Assembly (NCBI GenBank): GCA_016098155.1
Contig: JAAAJB010000076.1
Location: 1 to 64,000, forward strand
Direction: 5' to 3'
DNA length: 64,000 nucleotides
From: Actinomortierella ambigua
Taxonomy: Eukaryota > Mortierellomycota > Mortierellomycetes > Mortierellales > Mortierellaceae
Of the stretch, positions 27,011-37,779 are shown one piece after another. How positions within the stretch are numbered: the first letter of the stretch is position 1; every line of letters begins with the position of its first letter. A program made the position numbers and the translations under genes. A model generated the notes under the pieces. It saw nothing but the letters and a program-made list of their open reading frames with translations. It made no database searches and had not been told where the DNA came from.

Positions 27011-30000
27011 ATGATGGCCAGCTCAAAGACTAGCATTCCTGATGTATTGAAGAAGAAAAGATGCTTCTTGCACATTGACCTTGGTAGGCTCATCCTTCTT
27101 GCATTCATATTCGGACACTGTTGCCACCAATTTTTGGCGTTTTCTAATGTTTGTTCTCGGTTGACATACAGACTGTTTCTTTGCTCAAGTCGGTAAGTCT
27201 GCGAACGCTCATACCTTCACAACGATCTTCCTCCCTCTCACACAATCTTCATCCCTCACTCACACACACTCTTTCTCTTGAATTGTCTTTGTAACTAGAG
27301 CAAATAAGACTTGGTCTTCCAGCAGATGTTCCTCTAGTATCGCAACAATGGAATGCTATTATTGCTGGTAAGGAGGACACACAGTAACCGGGAACCTCAT
27401 TTCATGAAGAGAGTTACTTCGATCTCTTTGACTTACCTCTGCGCACCATTGTCGACCGTCTAGTCAACTATACTGCGCGAAAATACGGTATATCTCGCCT
27501 TCATCATAGCGTCTTCGAGGCCAAACAGCTCTGTCCAGGTAAACACGTACCACCAATGCATCCTGCCGAACCTTGAGTGACTATCTTTCTCTTCCTCGGG
27601 TCTCCCCACTTACCGTTTCATGCCCTCTGTCCCCTCGCCTCACCTTTTTGCTTTCCTTTCTCGGCTACTGTAGAGGTCGTCTGTGCACATGTCGCCACCA
27701 TTGGGCCAGGCGATTCGCAGCCAGACTATTACCCCTCACCATCTCGATATACCCACAAAGTCTCGCTCGACCCATACCGCAAGGCATCGGCCAAGATTTT
27801 CTCCGTCTTTCGGAAATACTGCACTACCTCGCAAAAGGGTGGCCTCGACGAGGTCTTTATGGACGTGACCGACATTGTCAACCAACGGATCATGGACGAA
27901 TATGGCAAGGACTTGTCGCGATGGGATCGAGCTAAAGCTGAGATGCTTCATTGGGAACGCGATCACCCAGAGGCTGGCGTCGTGTTTGGGCTTGTGAAGG
28001 ATGACGGGTCTGCCGCGCTGGAAGTGTCGCTAGATGACGAGGATGATTACGAGCTTGGCAAAGAAGACAGAGAGGAAGATGACGAATTAGAAGGAGGACA
28101 GAGACACGATGAAGTTGAGAGAGACGAAGCTGAATTGCAAGACCCCACAACACAATCGGGACCGACAACAGCAACGGCCATGGGCGAAGAGGTCAGCGAA
28201 GACGATGAGTTTGGTTTCAAGGATGACGACTTTGACTGGGAGGCGCTTGCCGCTATTGAGGAGATTGAGGAGAATCTCACTCAGGAACGCCTGGCGGCCT
28301 CCCAGTCCCAGGTTGTTCACACACAAGAGCAGCTGCCGTCTTGGAACAACTTGAACCAACCCACAGCCTTGACCGCACCAGAAATGACAGCGGAGCAAAT
28401 TCAGCAGCAGCAACAAGAGGCGGACGAAGCTCGTGAGAAGGCGGAACAAGCAGAAAGGCTGCGTCAAGAGAAGGTGTTCCTATTACCATACTACGGCGTT
28501 CCTGAAGGTACCTTTGAGGAGCAATTTTGGGCAGAGATGCAACTCCTCAAAGCGGCCGAGTTTTGCAACGAGATCCGCAAGGCAGTGAAGGATGAGCTGG
28601 GATACACTTGTTCAGCAGGCATCTCCAACAATCGGCTCCTTGCAAAACTTGGCTCAGGCATGAACAAGCCTTACCAGCAGGTATCGACACTTCCACTACT
28701 CGATAAACAAATGCTTTGATTAGCACTATTGGCAGCGCGCGAATACTGACTTCATCGTCCTTTTAACATACTTTCTAGACAATCATTCTCCCTAGGTACA
28801 TTCCGGATCTGATGCATGGTGTCAAACTGAGCAAGATCAGAGGTCTCGGTGGCAAGTTTGGCCACCGTGTGAAGACCGACTTTCAGATTGAGCGTGCCTC
28901 TCAGCTCTGGCCCGTTCCGTTGCGACGACTGCAAGAAAAGTACAGCCCGCAGACGGGGCTCGATCTTTGGCAGTGGTGTCGAGGCATTGATCCCGTCGGG
29001 ATCCGCAAGATCAAATCCAAATCGATGTGCTCCCACAAGTCGTTCATCCCGGCCCTCAGTGACCTTGAGGAGATTGAGTACTGGATCCAGACCATGTGTC
29101 GCGAGCTCGTGTCCCGCATGGAGGCTGAGTACATTGAGACTTCACGCTGGCCACGGACCATCTCTCTCGGATTCTTTGGTGGCATCCGAGCAGACCGGGA
29201 ACGATCCGAGTCGTCGGGGCAAGGATCAGCTTGGGCACCTCCGTCCAAGGGCTCGCGCCAGATGGCAATGGGAGGGCGACTGGACTATGGCGGTGTCGAC
29301 GGGTTGACTAGGAAGATGTTTCGTGCGGTTGAAAAGCTGATTCAGGACGGACGCGAGGGCCGCATTCGGCCGGTCTTGCCATTGATCATCCTCACTGTCA
29401 CCGCCTCGAATTTTGATGCAGGAGGACATAGTGCCAAGGATATCGCCAGCTTCTTCACAAAATCTTTGCAATCATTGCCGACGCAGTCCCTTCCTCCAGT
29501 CCCTTCCTCGACAGCCGGTTCGGAGGCGAGTGGCAAGGGTGGCAATCGGAGTTTGTCTGCTGAAGTGCAAACAGAACTGCTCAATGTGCCCGTGGACACG
29601 AGAGAAGCCGCGCCGACCGCTCGCGCAAGCCAGCCCAACATCAAAAGCAACAAACCGTCAACGTCGGCCTCATCAAGCTCAGCTCGGAAACGTTTCTTTG
29701 GAGGAATCAAATTTTCGCAGTCGCCCTCTGCCTCTTCGCCGTCGCCGTCATCGTCATCCCTCCCCTATCTGACTTCGTCGGACAGCCAAATGGAGAACCC
29801 CATGTCGGAGGACTCTGCACCTCCGTCTTCGCCGGGGATGGACTGTGACGGTGAAGAGCCCAGGAGCGCTGCTGCTCCCGCTATTGATTCTCCCTATGCC
29901 TCTAGCCCATCTATGACCGTTCGTTGTACACAATGTCCGCCCCCAGGACAAGACATCCCGGCATCGGAATGGGATGAGCACCAGGACTATCACTTTGCAC

Positions 30001-30245
30001 TGTCGCTACACAATGATGAACGACAGCAACATCAACAACAACAACAGCAGCAAAATCACAAAAGACCTCAAGAGGCTAGCGGATCATCTACTCGCGGTCG
30101 TCGGAAGAAGGCAAAACCTTCTTCTAGCGCCGGCGTTGGTGGAAACGGCAGCAGTGCCGATCATCAAGCCCGCTCATCCCCTGCATCCAATGGAGCAGCT
30201 GATAACTCAAAGCTCCTCACGAACTTCTTTAAACCATCCTCTTAA
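27011..30245 (+). CDS. RAD30: DNA polymerase eta (Rad30), Y-family translesion polymerase
   Basis: Exons 27011-27083, 27172-27192, 27299-27367, 27464-27538, 27674-28680 and 28779-30245 give 903 residues. The enzyme bypasses UV photoproducts during replication. HIDLDCFFAQVEQ carries metal ligand Asp23. LDEVFMDVT provides Asp138 and Glu139, where most homologues read IDEAYxDLT. About 200 mostly acidic and Gln-rich residues then separate this from the thumb-side block CSAGISNNRLLAKLGSGMNKP, an unusually long insertion. The C-terminus has a UBZ ubiquitin-binding finger (C798, C801, H816, H820, with EHQDYHFAL). It ends in a PCNA-binding motif, SKLLTNFFKP, close to the human MQTLESFFKP. The second exon is only 21 bases but encodes the essential DCFFAQV. 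A partial copy of the 3' end lies at 35444-36200. Confidence 0.93.
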
Positions 30246-30287
30246 CCCTCTCTCCTCTCTTTACCCACCCCCTTGGTTGGCCTGTAC

Positions 30288-30293
30288 AATAAA
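30288..30293 (+). terminator. Candidate poly(A) signal of polymerase eta
   Basis: AATAAA lies 43 bases after the stop codon. Confidence 0.45.
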
Positions 30294-31358
30294 TCACCTT
30301 AGAAGAAAAAAGAAACATTCTTGATTGAGGGCTTGTTGAGAAGGAAGAGAATCGAAAAGTGCCAGAGCCACGCATACTTTCAGTATCCATGTAGCGTCCA
30401 TCCCTACTTCAAATCTTGTCTGTCTTCACAATTAGCCACGTTCATTTCTGAGGCAATTATCTCAAGAGAGACCGCGACGTTCCAAAAGTGCACAATGAAA
30501 TGAACGAAATACCTCCACCCAATGTTGCTCCACTCAGCAATTTCGATGCCCTCTTATGGCAGGCCTGCATGTTGTCTAGGCAAATCTCTGCGCTTTTCAA
30601 GTAATAGCTGGTCCATAAAATCCTGCCTTGAGTCCATGCTGGTCGTCTAACTTGACCAACCTAGAATCGTTTGCACTATCTTCTCCGCGGTCAGCTGGCA
30701 TCATCGTGTACATTTCCTGTTGTCGCTGTTCGTTTTATTGTTTCACAGAAAAATGAACCCCATGACTTCCAACACTCGCTCAAGCGAATAGAAAAAAAAA
30801 GGGGGGGGGCTATGCATGCTAGAGCAAATATATGTGGCTCCATGCGTATACCTTAGCACCTTTTGTCTACAAAAAAAAATAGGCGCTCGCGCACAGAACC
30901 AACTTTAAAAAAAAAGTAGATTTAAGTAAGCATAGGCGCGGGTATGGAACTTGGTTCATTCATTATCTTCAGATGTAGGCGAGGTTGCGGCGCTTGAGAA
31001 TTGTGCCTTTCTTTCTTACTGGGAGCGTACAGCATAATGACCCTTGTCATCTTTGACTGCAAGCTCGCCAAATTTGAGCGGGAAGAAAGTTACGAGACAG
31101 GCAGGCTTGGCTCTAGCCCCCATTGCACTGCCCTGCATGCTCTGTTAAATTGCAGTAGTGCAAAAAAAAAAGTTGTACTCAATAGCATGTTTGTGTCACA
31201 GACCTCCTCGGAGCGAGTCGAAAAGTACCAACATGCATATATGCTTCTCATTTCTCATTTCTCAGCTCCATTACAACCTTCTTTTTCATCCTCATTCTCA
31301 TTCTCTTCTCGATTCAATTCCATACTAGAACCTCTATCTACTCCTCGAAGTCTATATC
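30294..31358. other. Intergenic region before the Sel1 kinase
   Basis: About 1.06 kb without a supported gene. It contains poly-A runs (30792-30803, 30870-30880, 30908-30916, 31161-31170), and the last 100 bases are C/T-rich. Confidence 0.55.
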
Positions 31359-34300
31359 ATGGTAACTGCGAACATGCGACATGAACAATTTGTGAAACTG
31401 TAGATATCGAACTAGCTTCTCACCCACTACCTCGGTCTTTCAGAACTCTCTACAATCCATACTGGTTTTAGGAAATCGTCTCGGCTCAGGAGCCTTTGGA
31501 TCTGTCCATGAGGCTCTCTGGGGAAGTCAGCGATGTGCTGCGAAGACACTCTTCGTCTCTCAGGAGGACTTCCACAAGCAGGCAATCCAGAGGGAGATCA
31601 AGGTCTTGACAACTCTCAAACATCGCAACATCATCCAATTCTACAGGGCTCACGAGCATGACGATCGCATCTATCTCATCATGGAGCTGGCCGAGAAGGG
31701 GACCCTCTCAAGGGCCATCGAAGCTGGCACACTGGACTGGTCCTCCAAGACGCGACTCGCTCATGAGGTTGCTCGAGGACTCGAGTACATCCATCAAGAA
31801 TCTGTCCTCCACCGTGACCTTAAAAGTGACAATGTGCTTCTGACGAGGCATATGGAGGCTAAACTGGCTGATTTTGGACATGCCAAGATCCGGTCGACTG
31901 TGAGCAGTAGCCTATCGATGTCATCTGTTGGGAAAGGCCCTGTTGGGACACTGAGGTGGATCGCACCAGAGCTCTTTGATGTCGCGGAGCCTGTCTACTC
32001 GACCAAGACAGACATCTATGCTCTAGGAGTGGTGATGTGGGAGATGGCAGCCAATTGCACAAAGCCATACAAGGGCCAAGACAATGGAGCTACGATTGCC
32101 TTGCAAGTCAAGAATGGTCGTCGCGAAACATTACCCGATGACACACCAACCGAATACCGCCAATTTGTCGAACGCTGCTGGCATCAGGACCCTAGTCGAC
32201 GACCTGAAGCGAGTGAAGTGATCTTGGTACAAGATGTCATGGCTGATGATGGCGGCGGCGCTGCCTTTCTTTCATTCAGCTTTGATAGCGGCAGCAACAC
32301 GTCGGGGAACAAGACTGGTATGCAGTCATTGACCGAAGATCATCCAAACACTGCTGCAGATACCAGCACTGGATGTTTGCCACAAACGGATGACAGTGTT
32401 GTGCGGTACTTCAGCCAGGCAGCTCAGGAAGGCAACAAGGATGCGCAGCTGTTTCTTGGGTGGCTCTATAGTCATGGTGGGGGGATCGTCGACAAGAGCG
32501 CAGCGGACTCGTTCTGGTGGTATCTCAAGGCGGCCAAAGGTGGGAATGCCACGGCCCAGCTCACACTCGGAGAGCTTTATGAACATGGCCAAGGCGTGGA
32601 TGCAGACGATGTAAAGGCTGTCCTCTGGTACCGCAAAGCTGCCGTCCACGGAATTGCCCAGGCACAGGCAAAGATGGGCGAGATGTTCGAAGACGGTCGT
32701 GGGGTTGGACAGGACGACGTCGAGGCATTCAGATGGTTCCGCCTGGCAGCGGAGCAAGGACATGTGACTATTCAGGTCAAGCTGGCAGAATGGTTCTCTC
32801 TTGGTCGAGGTGTCGAACAAAACGATGGCGAAGCCGTCAGATGGTTCACTAGGGCGGCCGAGCAAGGGAATGCGCTCGCACAGTTCAACCTTGGCGTGGC
32901 GTACGGAGGAAGACATGGAATTGATCAGAATGACACCGAGGCAGTCAAGTGGCTCACCAAGGCAGCCGAGCAAGGATATGCACACGCACAGTTCAACCTT
33001 GGAAATATGTACAGCAGAGGACAAGGAGCCGATCAGAGTGATATAGAGGCAATCAAGTGGTACGCCAAGGCAGTCGAGCAAGGGAATACACACGCACAGG
33101 TCAACCTTGGAGCGATGTACAGAGAAGGACGTGGAGTCGAGCAGAGTGACACGGAGGCAGTCTATTTGTTTACCGAAGCATCCGAGCAAGGGCTTGCGGA
33201 TGCACAGTTCAACCTTGGGGTGATGTACGACGAAGGTCATGGAGTCGAACAGAGTTACATGGAGGCATTCAAGTGGTACACCAAGGCAGCTGAGCAAGGG
33301 GATGCACCCGCACAGTTCAGACTTGGAATGATGTACAGACGAGGACATGGAGTCGAACAGAGTGACATCGAGGCAGTCTATTGGTTTACCAAAGCATCCG
33401 AGCAAGGGCTTGCGGATGCACAGTTCAACCTTGGAGTGATGTACGGAGATGGTCATGGAGTCGAGCTGAGTGACATGGAGGCATTCAAGTGGTACACCAA
33501 GGCAGCTAAGCAAGGGGTTGCACTCGCACAGTGCAACCTTGCCGCGATGTACAGAGGAGGACGTGGAGTCGAACAGAGTCACATCGAGGCAGCCAACTGG
33601 TTTACCAAAGCAGCCGAGCAAGGACTTGCGGATGCACAGGTCAACCTTGGAGTGATGTACGAAGATGGTCATGGAGTCGAACAGAGTGACATAGAGGCAG
33701 TCAAGTGGTACACCAAGGCAGCCGAGCAAGGATATGCACCCGCGCAGTGCAACCTTGCAGCGATGTACATAGGAGGATATGGAGTCCAACAGAGTGACAC
33801 CGAAGCAGCCAACTGGTTAACCAAAGCAGCCGAGCAAGGGCTTGTAGAAGCGCAGTTCAACCTTGGAGTGATTTTCGGCCAAGGACAAGGGGTCAAGCAG
33901 AGTGACATTGAGGCAATCAAGTGGTACACCGAAGCAGCCGAGCAAAGGTTTCCATACGCACAGAACAAACTTGGAGATATGTACGAAAGAGGACAAGGGG
34001 TCGATCAAAGTGACATCGAGGCTACCAGGTGGTACTCCAAGGCGGCCGAGCAAGGACATGCCGATGCACAGTTCAATCTTGGAGTGATGTTCTTCCACGG
34101 ACGAGGAGTCGAGCAGAGCGACGCTGAGTCAGTCATTTGGTTTACCAAGGCAGCTGAGCAAGGAAATGCATGCGCGCAGTTCAACCTGGGAGCGATGTTC
34201 GCCGAAGGACGGGGGGTCGATCAAAGTGATTCTGAGGCTATCAGTTGGTACACCAAGGCGGCTGAGAAAGGACATGCAGATGCACAGTCAAACCTTAGGG

Positions 34301-34518
34301 TGATGCTCTGCGAAGGACGAGGGGTCGAGCAGAGTGATATTGAGGCAGTCAATTGGCGCACCAAGGCAGCCGAACAAAAGGATGTGGACGTACAGTGTAG
34401 GCTTGAATTCACGTATACCGAAGGATGGGAGGCCGACCAGAGCGTCATCGGGGAATTCAAATTGTACATCATGGTAGCCGACAACGACGTGCACGCGCAA
34501 AGCTCAACCTTGGAATGA
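31359..34518 (+). CDS. Protein kinase with 19 Sel1 repeats
   Basis: Exon 2 (31444-34518) is certain. Exon 1 (31359-31391, MVTANMRHEQF) with a 52-base intron is the best in-frame guess, giving 1,035 residues. The kinase domain is complete: GSGAFGSV glycine loop, Lys in CAAKTLF, HRDLKSDN with Asp136, DFG at 154-156, WIAPEL, and a C-lobe ending in CWHQDPSRRPEAS. It resembles tyrosine-kinase-like serine/threonine kinases. From about residue 330 there are 19 Sel1-like repeats of 36 residues (WYTKAAEQGxAxAQxNLGxMYxxGxGVEQSDIEA) and a partial twentieth. Such repeats form solenoid scaffolds for protein complexes. Kinase-Sel1 fusions are common in Mucoromycota and their relatives. The terminal residues (SSTLE) come from a frameshift within a repeat, so the ancestral protein was longer. 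Confidence 0.88.
32390..34500 (+). repeat. 108-bp coding tandem repeats (Sel1)
   Basis: Nineteen units of about 108 bp encode the Sel1 solenoid. Units in the middle (about 33100-33800) are very alike at the DNA level, sharing phrases such as GAGTCGAACAGAGTGACAT, so unit number may vary by unequal crossing-over. Confidence 0.9.
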
Positions 34519-34829
34519 TTACAAACATAGAACAGGGGATCGATGGGTGTGACGCCGTACCAGTCTAATGGCGCACCAAGGCAGCAGAGCTACAAAATGG
34601 CACTCGCTCAATGCTGCTGTCCATCCCTAGTTTATTCAGTCAACAAATGAGATAGACGTAGAATAGGGGGATGGTTAAAGTCTGTCGAATATACTATGTA
34701 ATCACACGAGATTTTCATCACTCCTTAAGCGAGGTCATTTATTCCTGGAGGTGTTGAAAATTCAGGGTCTGAGAATGGTAACAAGCTAGGAAGTCAATAC
34801 TCATATTTAGCCTAGACTCTTTTCAAGCA
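34519..34829 (+). pseudogene. Decayed Sel1 repeats downstream of the kinase stop
   Basis: In other frames the sequence after the stop still resembles Sel1: LNLGMITNIEQGIDG (about 34504-34548), then WRTKAAELQNG (34569-34601). One frameshift and one stop separate these from the kinase frame. From about 34620 to 34829 nothing is recognisable. Confidence 0.6.
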
Positions 34830-35443
34830 ACTTCATGTGTTCCTTTGTATCCTCATGCCGTTGGCCAGCAGACTTCCTGTACCACTCAAGCGCTCGATCT
34901 TGTCCATAGTAACCCCGCGTTCTTTCTCGTATATTCGCTCAAGGCCATGTTGTGCTTCTGCATATCCTTGCTCAGTCCCACGGTGAATGCTAAGCTGCAA
35001 GTGACCGTCCTTCGAGATTATCGATAGTGGTGAACCATTGAACGTAAAAGCGCGCGTCTGGATCCCCATCCTCACCATCCTCGTGAAACGGGTCAAGCGC
35101 CCTCGCATATAGCATCGATCAGCTCCCAGTCCAAGTTGGTACATTGATCCAAGGCTGAACTGCCTACGCTCCTCACCTTAGATAGCAGTTAAAATAAACC
35201 AAGCGAATGCCACGCTGTCGCTCTGCTCTATCCTTTTGCCAACGTCATACAGCTAGCCTAGGTTATTTTGGTGCCCGCCTTCCCTCGCTTTGCTGCTTTG
35301 GTGCACCATTTGACTGCCTCGATGTCGCTCTGATCGACTCCTTCTCCCCTGTCGTACATCAACCCAAGTTCGAACTGTGCTCTTGCAGTCCCTCGCTCTA
35401 CTACCTTGGTGTACCTTTTTGACTGCCTCAATATCGCTCTGAA
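34830..35443 (-). pseudogene. Inverted, degraded Sel1-repeat gene fragment
   Basis: Read on the minus strand from 35443 down, the sequence gives QSDIEAVK, then (frame-shifted) FELGLMYDRGEGVDQSDI and IEAVKWCTKAAKRGKAG. Further down comes EQGYAEAQHGLERIYEKE near 34900-34950. These are Sel1 units like those of the kinase at 31.4-34.5 kb, but in opposite orientation and broken by frameshifts and stops. No kinase domain remains. The fragment stops exactly where the polymerase eta duplication begins (35443/35444), which points to a rearrangement breakpoint. Confidence 0.7.
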
Positions 35444-36254
35444 CGACGCAGCCCCTTCCTCCAGTCCCTCCCTCGACGGCCGGTTCGGAGGCGAATGGCA
35501 AGGGTGACAGTCGGAGTTTGTCTGCTGAAGTGCAAACAGAACTTGTCATGTGCCTGGGGACGTGAGAGAAGTCGCGCCAACCGTTCGCTCAAGTCAACCC
35601 AACATCAAAGGCAATAAGCCATATATATCGACCTCATCAAGCTCGGCTCGGAAACGTATTTTTGGAGGAATCAAATTTTCGCAGTCGCCCTCTGCCTCTT
35701 CGCCGTCGCCGTCATCGTCATCCATCCCCTGTGTGACTTCGTTGGACGGCCAGATGGAGAACCCCATGTCGGAGGACTCTGCACCTCCGTCTTCACCAGG
35801 GATGGACTGTGACGGTGAAGAGCCCAGGAGCGCTGCTGCTCCCGCTATTGATTCTCCCTATGCCTCTAGCCCATCTATGACCGTTCGTTGTACACAATGT
35901 CCGCCCCCAGGACAAGACATCCCGGCATCGGAATGGGATGAGCACCAGGACTATCACTTTGCACTGTCGCTACACAATGATGAACGACAGCAACATCAGC
36001 AACAACAACAACAACAACAACAACAACAGCAGCAGCAAAATCACAAAAGACCTCAAGAGGCTGGCGGATCATCTAATCGTGGTCGTCGGAAGAAGGCAAA
36101 ATCCTCTTCTAGCGCCGGCGTTGGTGGAAACGGCAGCAGTACCGATCATCAAACCCGCTCATCCCCTGCATCCAATGGAGCAGCTGATAACTCAAAGCTC
36201 AATACTACACCTCAGACTTTTTTGCAATCACTACAAAGTATCACTACAAAGTAG
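35444..36254 (+). pseudogene. Duplicated 3' end of polymerase eta (UBZ tail)
   Basis: Bases 35444-36200 copy 29479-30215 of the polymerase eta gene. A one-base loss near 35545-35555 breaks the original frame at the 5' side. Downstream the frame is open from 35550 to 36254, with 234 codons and no ATG requirement met except the one at 35550. The UBZ finger (CTQC...EHQDYH) is unchanged, and more than 150 bases around it are identical to the parent. The Gln tract is longer than in the parent. The copy ends at AAAGCTC (36200), just before the PCNA-binding motif, and runs into unrelated codons (NTTPQTFLQSLQSITTK). It is probably a pseudogene; a small UBZ-only protein is possible but has no visible promoter. 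Confidence 0.85.
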
Positions 36255-37149
36255 ATTCGTACTTCGTCGGATCACTTGCCGCGTCTTCTCAGCTGCACAA
36301 GTCATTGTAGATATAAAAGAGAAAGCATCTTGAAGCCGCTGTCCTCAGTTTCATCTTGGAGGTCGGACTAAGACCCTCATGCTTATGCATCGCCTCGCCC
36401 TAGATAGCAAACAGTGTTGAGTTTGTGGAAGGACAAGGGGAAAACAGACAGAGTGTGTGTAGGTCCTGGCTTGCCAGTGGATGATTACCCAGAGAGGAGT
36501 CAGTCAGCAAAAGCTGAGGGGCGCCGCTCATAAGCAAGCATTGTGCTGGCCCACCACGCCCTCGCTCCCTCAGGCCGCCCTGTTCATCCACTCCGCTGTC
36601 CTGACGCCATGTGACGAACCCACGAAAAATTGAGAAGTAGCGAGTGGTTAGCAGCAAGAAACGTTGGAGCAAAGACAATACCTAGGCCCGAGACTTGCTC
36701 CTCAGGGAGAAGGACGCAGGCACAGGTGGACCACCTTGTTCCGAGATGTCGTTGACAATGGCCCAAAGAGTAGGCCACGAACATCCTGTGGCAGACGACC
36801 CTTCCCATGAGATCAATTCACTCAACAACAGGTGCCATGACCGTGACGAGGCATAGCGTTGTAGACGAGCCGTGTCGAAATTGTCTTGTCGTGGTACAAA
36901 CGGCCCACCCGCCAATCCATCCCCCGCCGCGTGTTCTCTTTGCGGGACTGTGCTCCAGGTGATCAAGGCGGTTCTGAGAAGCTTGAATCCTTCTCATAGT
37001 GCAGAAGGCTCGACGATGGTCGTGAGTCGGTCAAAAAGTTATCTTCATCGGCTTGGACAACCCGAGCCTTCGAGACATGAACGCGCCTGTGGCGAGAGTG
37101 AGCGCCGCATCTTGGCAAATACTGTGACACTCCCCCCCCCGCCCCGCGA
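36255..37149. other. Unassigned region
   Basis: Both strands have short open frames (for example minus 36682-36966 and 36584-36808), but none shows a recognisable domain, start context or introns. No transposon ends were found. The region sits inside the rearranged segment. Confidence 0.5.
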
Positions 37150-37765
37150 ACTGAATAACAGGCTGACAGAACTGGCAATAGGGCTGACAGAACTATGCAA
37201 CAGGGTTGATGGAACTGGGCAAGGAGGCTGATAGAACGAGCAACAGGCTGATGGAACTAGCAACAGGCTGATGGAACTGGGGCAGGGAGACTGATGGAAC
37301 TGGGCAAAGAGTCTGATGGAACTGGCAGTAGGCTGATGGAACTGGGCAGGGAAAGGCTGATGGAAATGGCAACAGGCTGATGGAACTGGCAGGGAGGCTG
37401 ATGGAAATGGCAAAAGGTTGATGGAACTGGCAATGGACTGATGGAACTGGGCAGGGAGGCTGATGGAAATGGCAACAGGCTGATGGACCTGGGCAAGGAG
37501 GCTGATGGACTTGGGCAAGAGGCTGATGGACTTGACTGATGGACCTGGGCAAAGGTTGATGGACCTGGGCAAGAGGNNNNNNNNNNNNNNNNNNNNNNNN
37601 NNNNNNNNNNNNNNNNNNNNNNNNNNNNNNNNNNNNNNNNNNNNNNNCAAAGGTTGATGGACCTGGGCAAGAGGTTGATGGACCTGGCAAGAGGTTGATG
37701 GACTTGGGGAAGAGGCTGATGGACTTGACTGATGGACCTGGGCAAGAGGCTGATGGACCTGGGCA
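37150..37765. repeat. Minisatellite (GCTGATGGAACTGG-type) with assembly gap
   Basis: Imperfect tandem units of about 20-28 bases share the core CTGATGGAACTGG or CTGATGGACCTGGGCA. The array is interrupted by 71 N (37577-37647), so its true size is unknown. All three minus-strand frames stay open, reading as Pro/Ser/Gln-rich peptide repeats. The adjoining broken gene (37780-38890, minus) runs straight into it. Confidence 0.9.
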
Positions 37766-37779
37766 GCAGGGCGGGACCA

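Noticed and set aside
32326..33789. 487-codon Cys/Leu-rich frame on the minus strand
   Set aside because: It is antisense to the Sel1 repeats. Its apparent repeat pattern is only the shadow of the 108-bp coding units.
32390..34500. Regular 108-bp repeats as a possible CRISPR or satellite array
   Set aside because: The units are fully coding Sel1 repeats with no spacer structure, in a eukaryotic genome.
36400..37050. Possible transposon remnant
   Set aside because: Short frames only; no terminal repeats, target-site duplication, transposase or reverse-transcriptase motifs were seen.
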